Shown: in pieces, positions 1 through 5,850 of the stretch
Layout: every line of letters begins with the position of its first letter
Position numbering within the stretch: the stretch's first letter is position 1
Assembly (NCBI GenBank): GCA_030038035.1
Contig: JASHPP010000200.1
Location: 1 to 8,231 of the forward strand
From: Trebonia sp.
GTDB lineage: Bacteria; Actinomycetota; Actinomycetes; Streptosporangiales; Streptosporangiaceae
DNA length: 8,231 nt
Direction: 5' to 3'
The notes under the pieces: generated by a model
Told to the model about the DNA's origin: nothing
The model's database searches: none
Seen by the model: only the letters and a program-made list of their open reading frames with translations
Translations under genes and position numbers: made by a program

Positions 1-805
1 TGTCGAGCAGGCCGGCGGGCACCTTGCAGCTGCCGAGCTGCAGCGCGCGCTCGACCACCCGCAGGCTGGTCACGGGCATGATGCCCGGGATGATCGGCAC
101 CGCGCAGCCGCTGCTGGCGACCCGGTCCCGCAGGCGCAGGTAATCGTCGGGGTAGAAGAACATCTGCGTGATCGCGAAGTCCGCTCCGGCGCGGCACTTG
201 GCCACGAAGTGCCGTACGTCGGTCTCGGCATCCGGCGAGCGGGGGTGCAGCTCAGGGAAGGCCGCGACGCCCACGCAGAAATCGCCGGACGACCTGACCA
301 GCCGGACCAGTTCATGTGCGTGCCGCAGGCCCGCCGCGTGCGGAACCCAGGCCGCGTTCGGGTCACCGGGCGGGTCGCCTCGCAGCGCCAGGACGTTGCG
401 CACGCCCACGTCGGCGTACGAGCCGATCACGTGCCGCAGCTCCTGGACCGAGTGGCTGACCGCGGTGAGGTGGCCGACCGGGGTCAGCGAGGTCTGCGCG
501 GCGATCCGCCCGGTCACCCGGACCGTCCGTTCCCTGGTGGAGCCGCCCGCTCCGTACGTCACGGAAACGAACGTCGGCTTCAAGGGCTCGAGCTGCCTGA
601 TGGCCCGCCACAGCTGCTGCTCCTCGACCTGCGTCTTCGGGGGCATGAACTCGAACGAGAACGACCGCTGACCCGCCTTAAGCAGATCGGAGATCAGCGG
701 TGCCCGGCGGGCGCTGGCCGTGGCTGCGTGCGGCGTGCTGCCGCCCTTCGCCCGTGGCGCGGTGCTGCTTACCACGAGCTGTGGACGGCGCGGTCTCGGC
801 GGCAT
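1..805 (-). CDS. metF: Methylenetetrahydrofolate reductase MetF (3' end outside window)
   Basis: Reduces 5,10-methylene-THF to 5-methyl-THF in the cytoplasm, supplying the methyl group for methionine synthesis. Reading from ATG at 805, 268 residues are visible and the C-terminus lies beyond the left edge; family members are usually about 300 residues. Family motifs in order: [10 protein letters not shown], in which Glu52 corresponds to the catalytic Glu28 of E. coli Met[25 protein letters not shown], in which Asp144 matches the flavin-contacting Asp120; [11 protein letters not shown]; and [10 protein letters not shown]. These cover most of the FAD-binding TIM barrel. The start is the only upstream in-frame ATG and has a TATGCT -10 box 7 nt before it, so the mRNA may be leaderless. 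This gives an Ala/Arg/Pro-rich N-terminal extension of about 40 residues before LISDLLKAG; a GTG at 775 is the alternative. The family call is secure; the start is less so. Confidence 0.95.
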   Translation of the reverse strand, partial: MPPRPRRPQLVVSSTAPRAKGGSTPHAATASARRAPLISDLLKAGQRSFSFEFMPPKTQVEEQQLWRAIRQLEPLKPTFVSVTYGAGGSTRERTVRVTGRIAAQTSLTPVGHLTAVSHSVQELRHVIGSYADVGVRNVLALRGDPPGDPNAAWVPHAAGLRHAHELVRLVRSSGDFCVGVAAFPELHPRSPDAETDVRHFVAKCRAGADFAITQMFFYPDDYLRLRDRVASSGCAVPIIPGIMPVTSLRVVERALQLGSCKVPAGLLD

Positions 806-818
806 GTGGCCAAGCATA
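806..818 (-). promoter_or_regulatory. Putative leaderless promoter (-10) of metF
   Basis: On the minus strand TATGCT (818-813) fits the actinobacterial TANNNT -10 consensus. It is followed by 7 nt and then the metF ATG, so transcription would begin at or next to the A of the start codon. No Shine-Dalgarno sequence lies at a useful distance, and no convincing -35 box is visible. The match is short, so this rests mainly on spacing. Confidence 0.45.
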
Positions 819-961
819 ACCTGCTGGACGATTTCCTGTGCTCTGGCCACAAGATTGTCGTCAGCGGGCACGCAGCGCGGGACCCGGCACGCGCCACGGC
901 GGATGGCGGGCCTTCGGTGAAACGCGAGTTCAGGTCGGGACGGCGTTTACCCGGTGCTCAG

Positions 962-1324
962 TCAGAACGCCAGGGCCTGGGCGCGCCGGTTGACCTCGGT
1001 GCCCCGGCGCCTGCACAGCGCCTCGATCGGCGTCCCTGGCAGCGTCTCGTCGGCCGTGAACAGCCAGCGAAGCGCTTCCTCCTCGTCGAACCCGCAGTCG
1101 AAAAGCACCGTCAGCGTTCCGCAGAGTCCCTTGACGATCTGCGCTCCGTCGAGGAAGGCGGCCGGCACGCCGCGCTCCCCGGCGGGCCGGGTGACGGCGA
1201 GCAGCTTGCGGTCGCGGAGCAGTTGCTTCACGCGGCTGGAGGGTATGCCGAGCCTTGCGGCAACGTCGGGGAGTGACAGCCAATCGCCAACGAGGGCGTC
1301 GGTCACGGGGTCTATCTGTGCCAC
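962..1324 (-). CDS. Rv2175c-like winged-helix DNA-binding protein
   Basis: A 120-residue cytoplasmic protein resembling Rv2175c of M. tuberculosis, a small DNA-binding protein phosphorylated by the kinase PknL. The N-terminal half (about residues 14-50) carries a helix-turn-helix/winged-helix pattern, DWLSLPDVAARLGIPSSRV followed by KQLLRDRKLLAV. The C-terminal half contains GLCGTLTVLFDCGFDEEEALRWLFT and ends in EVNRRAQALAF, close to the Rv2175c C-terminus as I recall it. I chose GTG at 1324 because GGGAG lies 9 nt upstream; the longer frame from ATG 1423 adds 33 residues without family-like sequence. With this start, Thr8 lies in a short N-terminal tail, as does the reported PknL phosphosite of Rv2175c (Thr9). 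In mycobacteria the gene is divergent from pknL; here three genes lie between them. DNA target and physiological role are not known from the sequence. Confidence 0.82.
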   Translation of the reverse strand: MAQIDPVTDALVGDWLSLPDVAARLGIPSSRVKQLLRDRKLLAVTRPAGERGVPAAFLDGAQIVKGLCGTLTVLFDCGFDEEEALRWLFTADETLPGTPIEALCRRRGTEVNRRAQALAF

Positions 1325-1333
1325 GAGTCCAAT

Positions 1334-1338
1334 CTCCC
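1334..1338 (-). promoter_or_regulatory. Ribosome binding site that decides the Rv2175c-like start
   Basis: GGGAG on the minus strand, 9 nt before GTG 1324. It favours the GTG start over the upstream in-frame ATG at 1423. In the 137-bp gap up to the ArsR stop codon, a TTGACG (1377-1372) could serve as a -35 box, but no matching -10 hexamer is visible at 17-18 bp. No clear terminator is seen there either. Confidence 0.55.
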
Positions 1339-1461
1339 ACGTCCCGGCCGTTCCCAAACCAGTCACGTTTCCGTCAATGAGCGCGTATTCCCCTTCCGCG
1401 GGGTGCGAGGCCCTTCGCCGCATGTCGCCTCGGTGTCACCTTTTCGCCGCCCGGTAGCCAA

Positions 1462-1788
1462 CTACCCGTTTTCTGCCTGCTTCCTGAGGCCCTCCAGCCG
1501 CTCCCGCCACACGGCCGCCCGGCCGGTCAGCCAGTCCGCGGTGGCCGCCAGTCCCTCCGGCCGGACGCTGAACAGCACCTCGCGCCCGGCCCGGCGCCTG
1601 CTGACCAGGCTTGAGCCCTCGAGCACGGCCAGGTGCTGCGCCACCGCCTGGCGAGAGACGGGCAGGCTGGCCGCGAGGCTGCTCGCGCTGCACCCGGGAG
1701 TGCGCCCGAGCAACTCAAGGAGTTCCCTGCGGCGCGGATCAGCGAGCGCGGTGAACACCCGGTCCGCGTCGACGGCCGCCGCGGTCAC
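1462..1788 (-). CDS. ArsR-family transcriptional repressor (SRPBCC-linked type)
   Basis: A 108-residue winged-helix regulator. RVFTALADPRRRELLELLG (residues 10-28) is the typical opening helix of the family. ASSLAASLPVSRQAVAQHL (35-53) forms the helix-turn-helix with the recognition helix, and LVSRRRAGREVLFSVRPEGL (61-80) the beta-wing. There is no ELCVCDL-type metal site, so this is not an arsenite/metal sensor of the classical kind; it resembles the ArsR subgroup encoded next to AHSA1/SRPBCC proteins. Its GTG start overlaps the stop codon of the SRPBCC gene by 4 bp (GTGA), which implies translational coupling and co-transcription. It probably represses its own operon through the CATTCA(T/G)CC motif cluster at 2338-2413. 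Its effector is unknown, though the partner SRPBCC protein may bind a hydrophobic ligand. Confidence 0.88.
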   Translation of the reverse strand: MTAAAVDADRVFTALADPRRRELLELLGRTPGCSASSLAASLPVSRQAVAQHLAVLEGSSLVSRRRAGREVLFSVRPEGLAATADWLTGRAAVWRERLEGLRKQAENG

Positions 1789-2219
1789 CGCCCCTGCTCG
1801 GCGCGGGTCCGCAAGGCCGCCATCTCGTACTGCCAGCCGCCGGTGTTCCCCTTCCACTCGTCCTCGCTCAGCGCCTCCGGCAGGTCGAGCGACGTGAACC
1901 CGCTCTCCACGACCGTGACGCCGATCTCGTCCCCTACCGGCCGGATATAGAACTCGACCAGGGTCGATTTGCCCTGCGCGGCCGCCGCGCCGCCGAAGGC
2001 GCTCGCCCAGCGGAACGAGACGTAGCCCTGGGGTTCGACGCGGATCACGTCGATGACGTACGGCCGGTGGTCGTCGCCATACTCGACGGTGACCCGCCCC
2101 GGGCCGCGGGCCGGTTCCGCACTGCTCCCAGGCAGCCACCAGCCGGGCCGGCTGACCAGTTGCCACACCTTGTCGTGCGTCGCCCTGATGGTGATCCGCT
2201 GTTCGATACGGTCTTCCAT
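1785..2219 (-). CDS. SRPBCC / AHSA1-like (START-fold) protein
   Basis: A 144-residue cytoplasmic protein of the SRPBCC superfamily, AHSA1-like branch. It opens with the usual beta strand and helix, RIEQRITIRATHDKVWQLVSRPGWWLPG (4-31), then the strands VTVEYGDD, YVIDVIRVEPQGYVSFRW (54-71) and TLVEFYIRPVGDEIGVTVVESGF, and ends in the long C-terminal helix EWKGNTGGWQYEMAALRTRAEQ (121-142). This is the helix-grip fold that encloses a hydrophobic pocket; no catalytic residue can be assigned. The start is set by GGAGG 6 nt before ATG 2219; a longer in-frame stretch to 2387 would run through the operator-like repeats and is not supported. It is first in a two-gene unit with the ArsR repressor. Ligand or client protein is unknown. 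Confidence 0.87.
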   Translation of the reverse strand: MEDRIEQRITIRATHDKVWQLVSRPGWWLPGSSAEPARGPGRVTVEYGDDHRPYVIDVIRVEPQGYVSFRWASAFGGAAAAQGKSTLVEFYIRPVGDEIGVTVVESGFTSLDLPEALSEDEWKGNTGGWQYEMAALRTRAEQGR

Positions 2220-2225
2220 AGCGGC

Positions 2226-2230
2226 CCTCC
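2226..2230 (-). promoter_or_regulatory. Strong ribosome binding site of the SRPBCC gene
   Basis: GGAGG on the minus strand with a 6-nt spacer to ATG 2219. It fixes the start against the in-frame upstream alternatives. Confidence 0.75.
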
Positions 2231-2337
2231 CTCGCTCTTGTGCGGAATCGGCACGGGCAAGTCTCGTACAGCTCGCCAACAGCCGCAATTCGACGCTTGC
2301 ACATATAGCAGGTACTGCGGCAACGCTGCTCCGGGCC

Positions 2338-2413
2338 GGATGAATGTGACATTCAGCCGCCTGTAGCCGGCTCGATGCCGCATTCATCCGCTGTCGGCAT
2401 TCATCCGCTGTCG
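2338..2413 (-). promoter_or_regulatory. Putative operator cluster for the ArsR repressor
   Basis: Four copies of CATTCA(T/G)CC occur within 76 bp: inverted at 2338-2346 (GGATGAATG), then 2350-2358 (CATTCAGCC), 2381-2389 and 2398-2406 (both CATTCATCC). The first two form a dyad with a perfect core, TGAATGT-G-ACATTCA (2341-2355). The cluster lies 120-195 bp upstream of the SRPBCC-ArsR unit, in the only sizeable gap before it. ArsR-type proteins commonly bind AT-richer dyads of this size, so autoregulation is the natural reading. No clear promoter hexamers can be placed; TATATG at about 2313-2308 on the minus strand is a weak -10 candidate. Confidence 0.5.
2380..2413. repeat. Two perfect 17-bp tandem repeats
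   Basis: GCATTCATCCGCTGTCG occurs twice head to tail (2380-2396 and 2397-2413). Each copy carries one CATTCATCC half-site, so the duplication doubles the half-sites of the putative operator. The copies are identical, which suggests recent duplication or conservation of both sites. Confidence 0.9.
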
Positions 2414-2438
2414 ACCGGGACAGTGCGCGCGATCGCGG

Positions 2439-3629
2439 TTACCTGGCGCAGTCTTTCAGGGGGATGGCGGGGTCGGTCAGGCGGGTGGCGTCGACCTCGG
2501 CGCCGTCGGCGATCAGGCGGCGGGCCTGCAGCGGGTCGCGCGGCCGATCCACGGCCAGCACGGCGGTGAGGCGGGCACCGGCCCGGACTGCACCCGACAG
2601 CCAGCAGGCGGACCAGGTAGCGGCTTGCGGGTCGCCGCGCCAGATGAGGCGGTCGGCGCGGTCGTGGTGGCCCGTGTACTGGACCATGCGGCCGAACTGC
2701 TCGGACCAGAAGTACGGCACCGGGTCGTACATCTGCCTGCCGCCGAGGACGTTGGCCGCGAGCACCTCCGGGGCGCGCAGCGCGTTGTCCCAGTGCTCGA
2801 CGCGCAGCCGCCTCCCGAACCGGACGGACTCGAACGCGGCGCAGTCCCCCGCCGCGTAGACGCCTGGCAGCGATGAGCGCAGGCAGGAGTCGACCGCGAC
2901 GCCGTTGTCCAGCAACAGGCCGGAGCCTGCCAGCCAGCCCACGGCCGGCCGCACCCCGACGGCCGTGACCACCTCGTCAGCCGCGAGCCAGCCGCCGCCG
3001 GCCAGCGCGAGGCCACCGCGCTGCGCGGACTCGACGGCCGTGCCTGTGCGCAACTCGACTCCGGCTCGCTCGTACCAGGGGGCGGTGCGCGCCCCGGCCT
3101 GCGGGCCGAGCGCGGCGGCGAGCGGGGCCTGCCCGGCCTCGATGACCGTCACGCGGCAGCCCGCCGCCGCGGCGGCGGTCGCCAGTTCGGCGCCGATCCA
3201 GCCGGCCCCGACGATCGCGAGCCGCAGCCCGGGCCGCAGCAGGCCGCGCAGGGCGAGCGCGTCGTCGAGGGTGCGCAGGAACCGCTGCGGGCCCGGGCCA
3301 GGCAGCGCCACGGGGACCGCGCCTGTCGCCAGGACCAGGCGGTCGAACGGGTACGTGCCGCGATTGGTGACCACGGCGGCCTCCGCCAGGCCCGTCGCTG
3401 TCTCGCCAGGGCGGAAGTCAACGCCGAGCGCCGCGAAGTCCGCGTGCAGCGACGGGTCGACCCCGTCGGTGAGCACCCTCTTCGACAGCGGAGGCCGGTC
3501 GTAGGGCGGGCGGTCCTCCGCGCCGATCAGCGTGATCCGGCCGGCGTAGCCGCGCTCCCGCAGCGCCTGCACCGTCCGCAGCCCGGCTAGGCCCGCGCCA
3601 GTCACCAGGGTTCGTTCGGGATCATGCAT
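2439..3629 (-). CDS. FAD/NAD(P)H-dependent oxidoreductase, ferredoxin-reductase-like
   Basis: A 396-residue flavoprotein of the putidaredoxin/rubredoxin reductase (BphA4-like) family, which transfers electrons from NAD(P)H through FAD to a small iron-sulfur protein such as ferredoxin. First dinucleotide motif GAGLAG (11-16) binds FAD; PPYDRPPLSK (41-50) is the family signature; a second motif GAGWIG (141-146) binds NAD(P)H, with Glu164 at the end of the next strand favouring NADH; GVYAAGDCAAF (256-266) is the C-terminal FAD motif. EHWDNALRAPEVLAANVLG and VPYFWSEQFGRMVQYTG lead into a reductase C-terminal domain. Length is normal for the family. The start is ATG 3629, with TACCGT 7 nt upstream suggesting a leaderless mRNA; GTG 3638 is the alternative. 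No ferredoxin or P450 gene is nearby, so the partner is unknown. It lies alone between the SRPBCC-ArsR unit and the divergent kinase. Confidence 0.92.
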   Translation of the reverse strand: MHDPERTLVTGAGLAGLRTVQALRERGYAGRITLIGAEDRPPYDRPPLSKRVLTDGVDPSLHADFAALGVDFRPGETATGLAEAAVVTNRGTYPFDRLVLATGAVPVALPGPGPQRFLRTLDDALALRGLLRPGLRLAIVGAGWIGAELATAAAAAGCRVTVIEAGQAPLAAALGPQAGARTAPWYERAGVELRTGTAVESAQRGGLALAGGGWLAADEVVTAVGVRPAVGWLAGSGLLLDNGVAVDSCLRSSLPGVYAAGDCAAFESVRFGRRLRVEHWDNALRAPEVLAANVLGGRQMYDPVPYFWSEQFGRMVQYTGHHDRADRLIWRGDPQAATWSACWLSGAVRAGARLTAVLAVDRPRDPLQARRLIADGAEVDATRLTDPAIPLKDCAR

Positions 3630-3642
3630 GACGTCCACGGTA
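3630..3642 (-). promoter_or_regulatory. Putative leaderless promoter (-10) of the oxidoreductase
   Basis: TACCGT (3642-3637, minus strand) fits TANNNT and sits exactly 7 nt before ATG 3629. No Shine-Dalgarno sequence precedes this ATG. The -35 region is not recognisable. It is short and GC-containing, so only moderately supported. Confidence 0.4.
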
Positions 3643-3692
3643 CGGCGGGGCGGGCTGGCGCAGGCGGAAGTGGCGCGGGCGCCCGTTACGGC

Positions 3693-3747
3693 GGGGAGCG
3701 GCGGCGGGGAGCGGCGGCGGGGAGCGGCGGCGGGGAGCGGCGGCGGG
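3693..3747. repeat. Four perfect 13-bp G-rich tandem repeats in a divergent promoter region
   Basis: GGGGAGCGGCGGC is repeated four times without mismatch (3693, 3706, 3719, 3732), followed by a partial GGG. It lies between the divergent oxidoreductase and PASTA-kinase genes, outside both putative transcripts. The four regularly spaced GGGG tracts on the plus strand could form a long-loop G-quadruplex (inference). The 13-bp period is not a multiple of three, which agrees with non-coding status. Confidence 0.9.
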
Positions 3748-3812
3748 CTCAGCGGAGCGCGACACGCTGCCGTCAATATGACTAACCGCCTAAAGTTCGC
3801 TGGAGGTGGCCG

Positions 3813-3826
3813 TAAAATCGTCGGCG
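3813..3826 (+). promoter_or_regulatory. Putative leaderless promoter (-10) of the PASTA kinase
   Basis: TAAAAT (3813-3818) is a good TANNNT -10 box 8 nt upstream of ATG 3827. GGAGGT at 3802-3807 is 19 nt from this ATG, too far to act as a ribosome binding site, and overlaps the alternative GTG 3806, so it does not serve either start. This favours a leaderless mRNA from ATG 3827. No clear -35 box. Confidence 0.5.
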
Positions 3827-5743
3827 ATGGAGTCTGCCCTCGCTGACGTGCTTATCGGCCGGATGCTCGACCGCCGGTATCTCGTCCGCTCCCGCATCGC
3901 GCACGGTGGGATGGCCACCGTGTACCTCGCCACCGACACCCGGCTGGACCGGCAGGTGGCGCTCAAGGTGATGCATGCCGACCTGGCGCGGGACGCCGAC
4001 TTCGTGGACAGGTTCATCGGCGAGGCCAAGTCGGTCGCCCGGCTGTCGCACCCCAACATCGTCGCGGTCTTCGACCAGGGATCGGACGGGCAGTACCTGT
4101 ACCTGGCGATGGAATACGTTCCCGGGCGGACGTTGCGCAGCCTGCTGCGGGAGCGGCACAGGTTCCCCTACGCGGAAGCGCTTGACATCATGGACCCGAT
4201 CCTGTCCGGGCTGGCCGCCGCGCACCGGGCTGGCGTCGTGCACCGGGACGTCAAGCCGGAGAACGTGCTGCTGACGGCGGACGGCCGGGTCAAGGTCGTG
4301 GACTTCGGCCTGGCCAGGACGCAGGCGGCAGCCGGGCATACCCGGACCGGGCTGATCATCGGCACGGTCGCCTACATCGCGCCGGAACAGGTGACCGGCG
4401 TCACCGACGCGCGCACCGACGTGTACGCGGCCGGGGTGATGCTGTGGGAGATGCTGACTGGCAGCCAGCCGCACACCGGGGAATCCCCGCTCGCCGTCGC
4501 GTACCGGCACGTCAACTCCGACGTCCCCGCCGTCGGCGACTACGTGGCGGGCGTGCCGCCCGCCGTCGACCACCTGGTCCGCTCCGCCACCAGCCGTGAC
4601 CCGCGGCTGCGGCCCGCCGACGCGGGCGCGTTCCTGCGCGCGGTCCGCAGCCTGCGCGGTATCGCGGGCCAGGGCGACGCGGTCACCGGGGCATGGCGGG
4701 CGGAGCGGGATGCCGGGTACGGCGCCGCGGCCGGCTACGGCGAGGGGGCCAGGTCGCACACGATGATCGTCGCGGGCAATTCCGGCTACCCGACGGACTC
4801 CGGCGCTCCCGCCCGCGGGTACGACGGATACGACGGCGACGGCGAGTACGAGACCCGCGAGCCGTTCCTGCAGCGCTGGCTGTTCAGCAGGCGCCTCGCG
4901 TTCCTCGCGGTCGCGGTGGCGGTGCTGATCGCCATCGGCTTCGGCGGCTGGTGGCTGACGTCGGGGCGGTACGCGCCGCTGCCCGCGGTGGACGGGATGT
5001 CGGAGGCCGCCGCCGCGCAGGCGCTGCGCGCCGCCGGGTTCGCGGTGCAGCAGGGCACGGAGGTGATCGACAACAACGTGCCAAAGGGTGACGTGATCAG
5101 CACCTCGCCGTCCGGGCGTGCGGTGCACGGCGCGACGGTCATCCTCACGGTCTCGGCCGGGCCGCGGATGATCCAGATCCCGTCGGTGACCGGACTGTCG
5201 GTGGCGGGCGCGATGGCGCGGCTGCGCCAGGCGGGGCTGACGGTGAGCAACACGACCACGCCGGTGGGCGTCAACGGCGCTGCCAGGGGCTCCGTGGCGG
5301 GCACGACGCCGCCGGCCGGCACCTCGTGGCCGGCCAATCGCGCCGTCTCCGTGGACGTCGTCGCGGGCATTCCGCTGCCGGACCTGGTCGGGCAGAACAT
5401 CGGGGACGTCCAGGCGTGGGCGGCATCGAACAACATCCAGCTCAACCAGGTGAGCGTGCACAGCGACCAGCCGCAGGGCGTCATCGTCAGGCAGTCCCCC
5501 GCGCAGGGCGCCCCCGTCGGCCCCGGGGTGACCGTCACCGTCTACGTCTCCATCGGACCGCCCGAGGTCACGATCCCCAACGTGCGCGGCGAGTCGTTCC
5601 AGCAAGCGCAGCAGCAGCTTGAGCAGCTCGGCTTCCAGGTGCAGGGCCAGCAGTTCGGCTTCGGGCAGACGGTCTTCGGGACGAACCCGTCCGGGCAGGC
5701 GCAGGCCGGGAGCACGATCGTCGTGTACTACGGCGGGCTCTAG
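3827..5743 (+). CDS. Membrane Ser/Thr protein kinase with four PASTA repeats (PknL-locus kinase)
   Basis: A 638-residue Hanks-type kinase. Kinase domain, residues 18 to about 285: glycine-rich loop IAHGGMATVY (24-33), VALK with Lys47, helix-C Glu66, HRDVKPEN (139-146, catalytic Asp141), DFG (159-161), activation-loop Thr172 and Thr174 as likely autophosphorylation sites, and APE (185-187). A Gly/Tyr-rich juxtamembrane linker (about 286-345) leads to one transmembrane helix (about 357-377) after Arg-rich LFSRR. Outside are four PASTA repeats (about 381-445, 449-514, 515-577, 581-638), the modules that bind peptidoglycan fragments in PknB/Stk1-type kinases. Its N-terminus (ESALADVLIGRMLDRRYLV) resembles PknL, and the locus matches mycobacterial pknL, but the PknL ectodomain as I recall it lacks PASTA repeats. 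A GTG at 3806 would add seven residues. Likely substrate: the Rv2175c-like protein at 962-1324 (inference from the mycobacterial pair). Confidence 0.95.
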   Translation: MESALADVLIGRMLDRRYLVRSRIAHGGMATVYLATDTRLDRQVALKVMHADLARDADFVDRFIGEAKSVARLSHPNIVAVFDQGSDGQYLYLAMEYVPGRTLRSLLRERHRFPYAEALDIMDPILSGLAAAHRAGVVHRDVKPENVLLTADGRVKVVDFGLARTQAAAGHTRTGLIIGTVAYIAPEQVTGVTDARTDVYAAGVMLWEMLTGSQPHTGESPLAVAYRHVNSDVPAVGDYVAGVPPAVDHLVRSATSRDPRLRPADAGAFLRAVRSLRGIAGQGDAVTGAWRAERDAGYGAAAGYGEGARSHTMIVAGNSGYPTDSGAPARGYDGYDGDGEYETREPFLQRWLFSRRLAFLAVAVAVLIAIGFGGWWLTSGRYAPLPAVDGMSEAAAAQALRAAGFAVQQGTEVIDNNVPKGDVISTSPSGRAVHGATVILTVSAGPRMIQIPSVTGLSVAGAMARLRQAGLTVSNTTTPVGVNGAARGSVAGTTPPAGTSWPANRAVSVDVVAGIPLPDLVGQNIGDVQAWAASNNIQLNQVSVHSDQPQGVIVRQSPAQGAPVGPGVTVTVYVSIGPPEVTIPNVRGESFQQAQQQLEQLGFQVQGQQFGFGQTVFGTNPSGQAQAGSTIVVYYGGL

Positions 5744-5749
5744 TACCTG

Positions 5750-5755
5750 TATAGT
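5750..5755 (+). promoter_or_regulatory. -10 box of the aroF leader transcript
   Basis: TATAGT starts 7 nt after the kinase stop codon (TAG at 5741-5743) and is followed by 7 nt and then ATG 5763, the geometry of a leaderless transcript. It is the best -10 match in the window. The -35 region falls inside the kinase coding sequence and has no obvious consensus. Confidence 0.6.
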
Positions 5756-5762
5756 GCCTGGC

Positions 5763-5834
5763 ATGCGCACGCAGTTCTGGTTCTGGTTTGGTAACCGGCT
5801 CGGGAGTCCGGTCGCCCGCCAGACCACGCGCTGA
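5763..5834 (+). CDS. Phe/Trp-rich leader peptide of the aroF attenuator
   Basis: A 23-codon ORF beginning MRTQFWFWFG and ending in TGA at 5832-5834. Codons 5-9 are TTC TGG TTC TGG TTT, alternating Phe and Trp, both products of the pathway whose first enzyme is encoded downstream. Two Trp and three Phe among the first nine residues is far above expectation for any protein. It lies between a good -10 box and an intrinsic terminator, ending 16 nt before the terminator stem, as leader peptides do. It starts at or near the predicted transcript 5' end, so it would be translated from a leaderless RNA. The peptide itself probably has no function; its translation is the sensor for charged tRNA-Phe and tRNA-Trp. 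Inferred from sequence and position only. Confidence 0.8.
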   Translation: MRTQFWFWFGNRLGSPVARQTTR

Positions 5835-5850
5835 CGGAAGCGACCTAGCG

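Noticed and set aside
209..1276. Plus-strand open frame of 355 codons across metF and the Rv2175c-like gene
   Set aside because: It covers two well-supported minus-strand genes and the gap between them, with Arg/Pro-rich low-complexity translation and no motif.
1462..1788. Arsenic or metal resistance function for the ArsR-like gene
   Set aside because: No cysteine metal-binding motif in the recognition region and no arsenic gene nearby; the partner is an SRPBCC protein.
2220..2387. Upstream extension of the SRPBCC protein to ATG 2387
   Set aside because: GGAGG at the right distance supports ATG 2219, and the extra 56 residues have no family similarity and cover operator-like repeats.
2408..2424. 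CTGTC/GACAG hairpin as terminator of the oxidoreductase gene
   Set aside because: Only a 5-bp stem and no T-run on the minus strand; too weak to call.
3630..3776. Upstream extension of the oxidoreductase to ATG 3776
   Set aside because: It would translate the 13-bp repeats into Pro/Ala/Arg-rich sequence before the normal FAD motif; family members begin close to ATG 3629.
3806..3826. GTG 3806 as start of the PASTA kinase
   Set aside because: GGAGGT overlaps the GTG itself and cannot serve as its ribosome binding site; ATG 3827 has a well-placed -10 box. It remains possible but less likely.
3782..5827. Very long minus-strand open frame (681 codons) opposite the PASTA kinase
   Set aside because: It is rich in Arg, Gly, Pro and His without any recognisable domain, and mirrors the third-position GC bias of the kinase gene, whose motifs are complete. 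It is a shadow frame.
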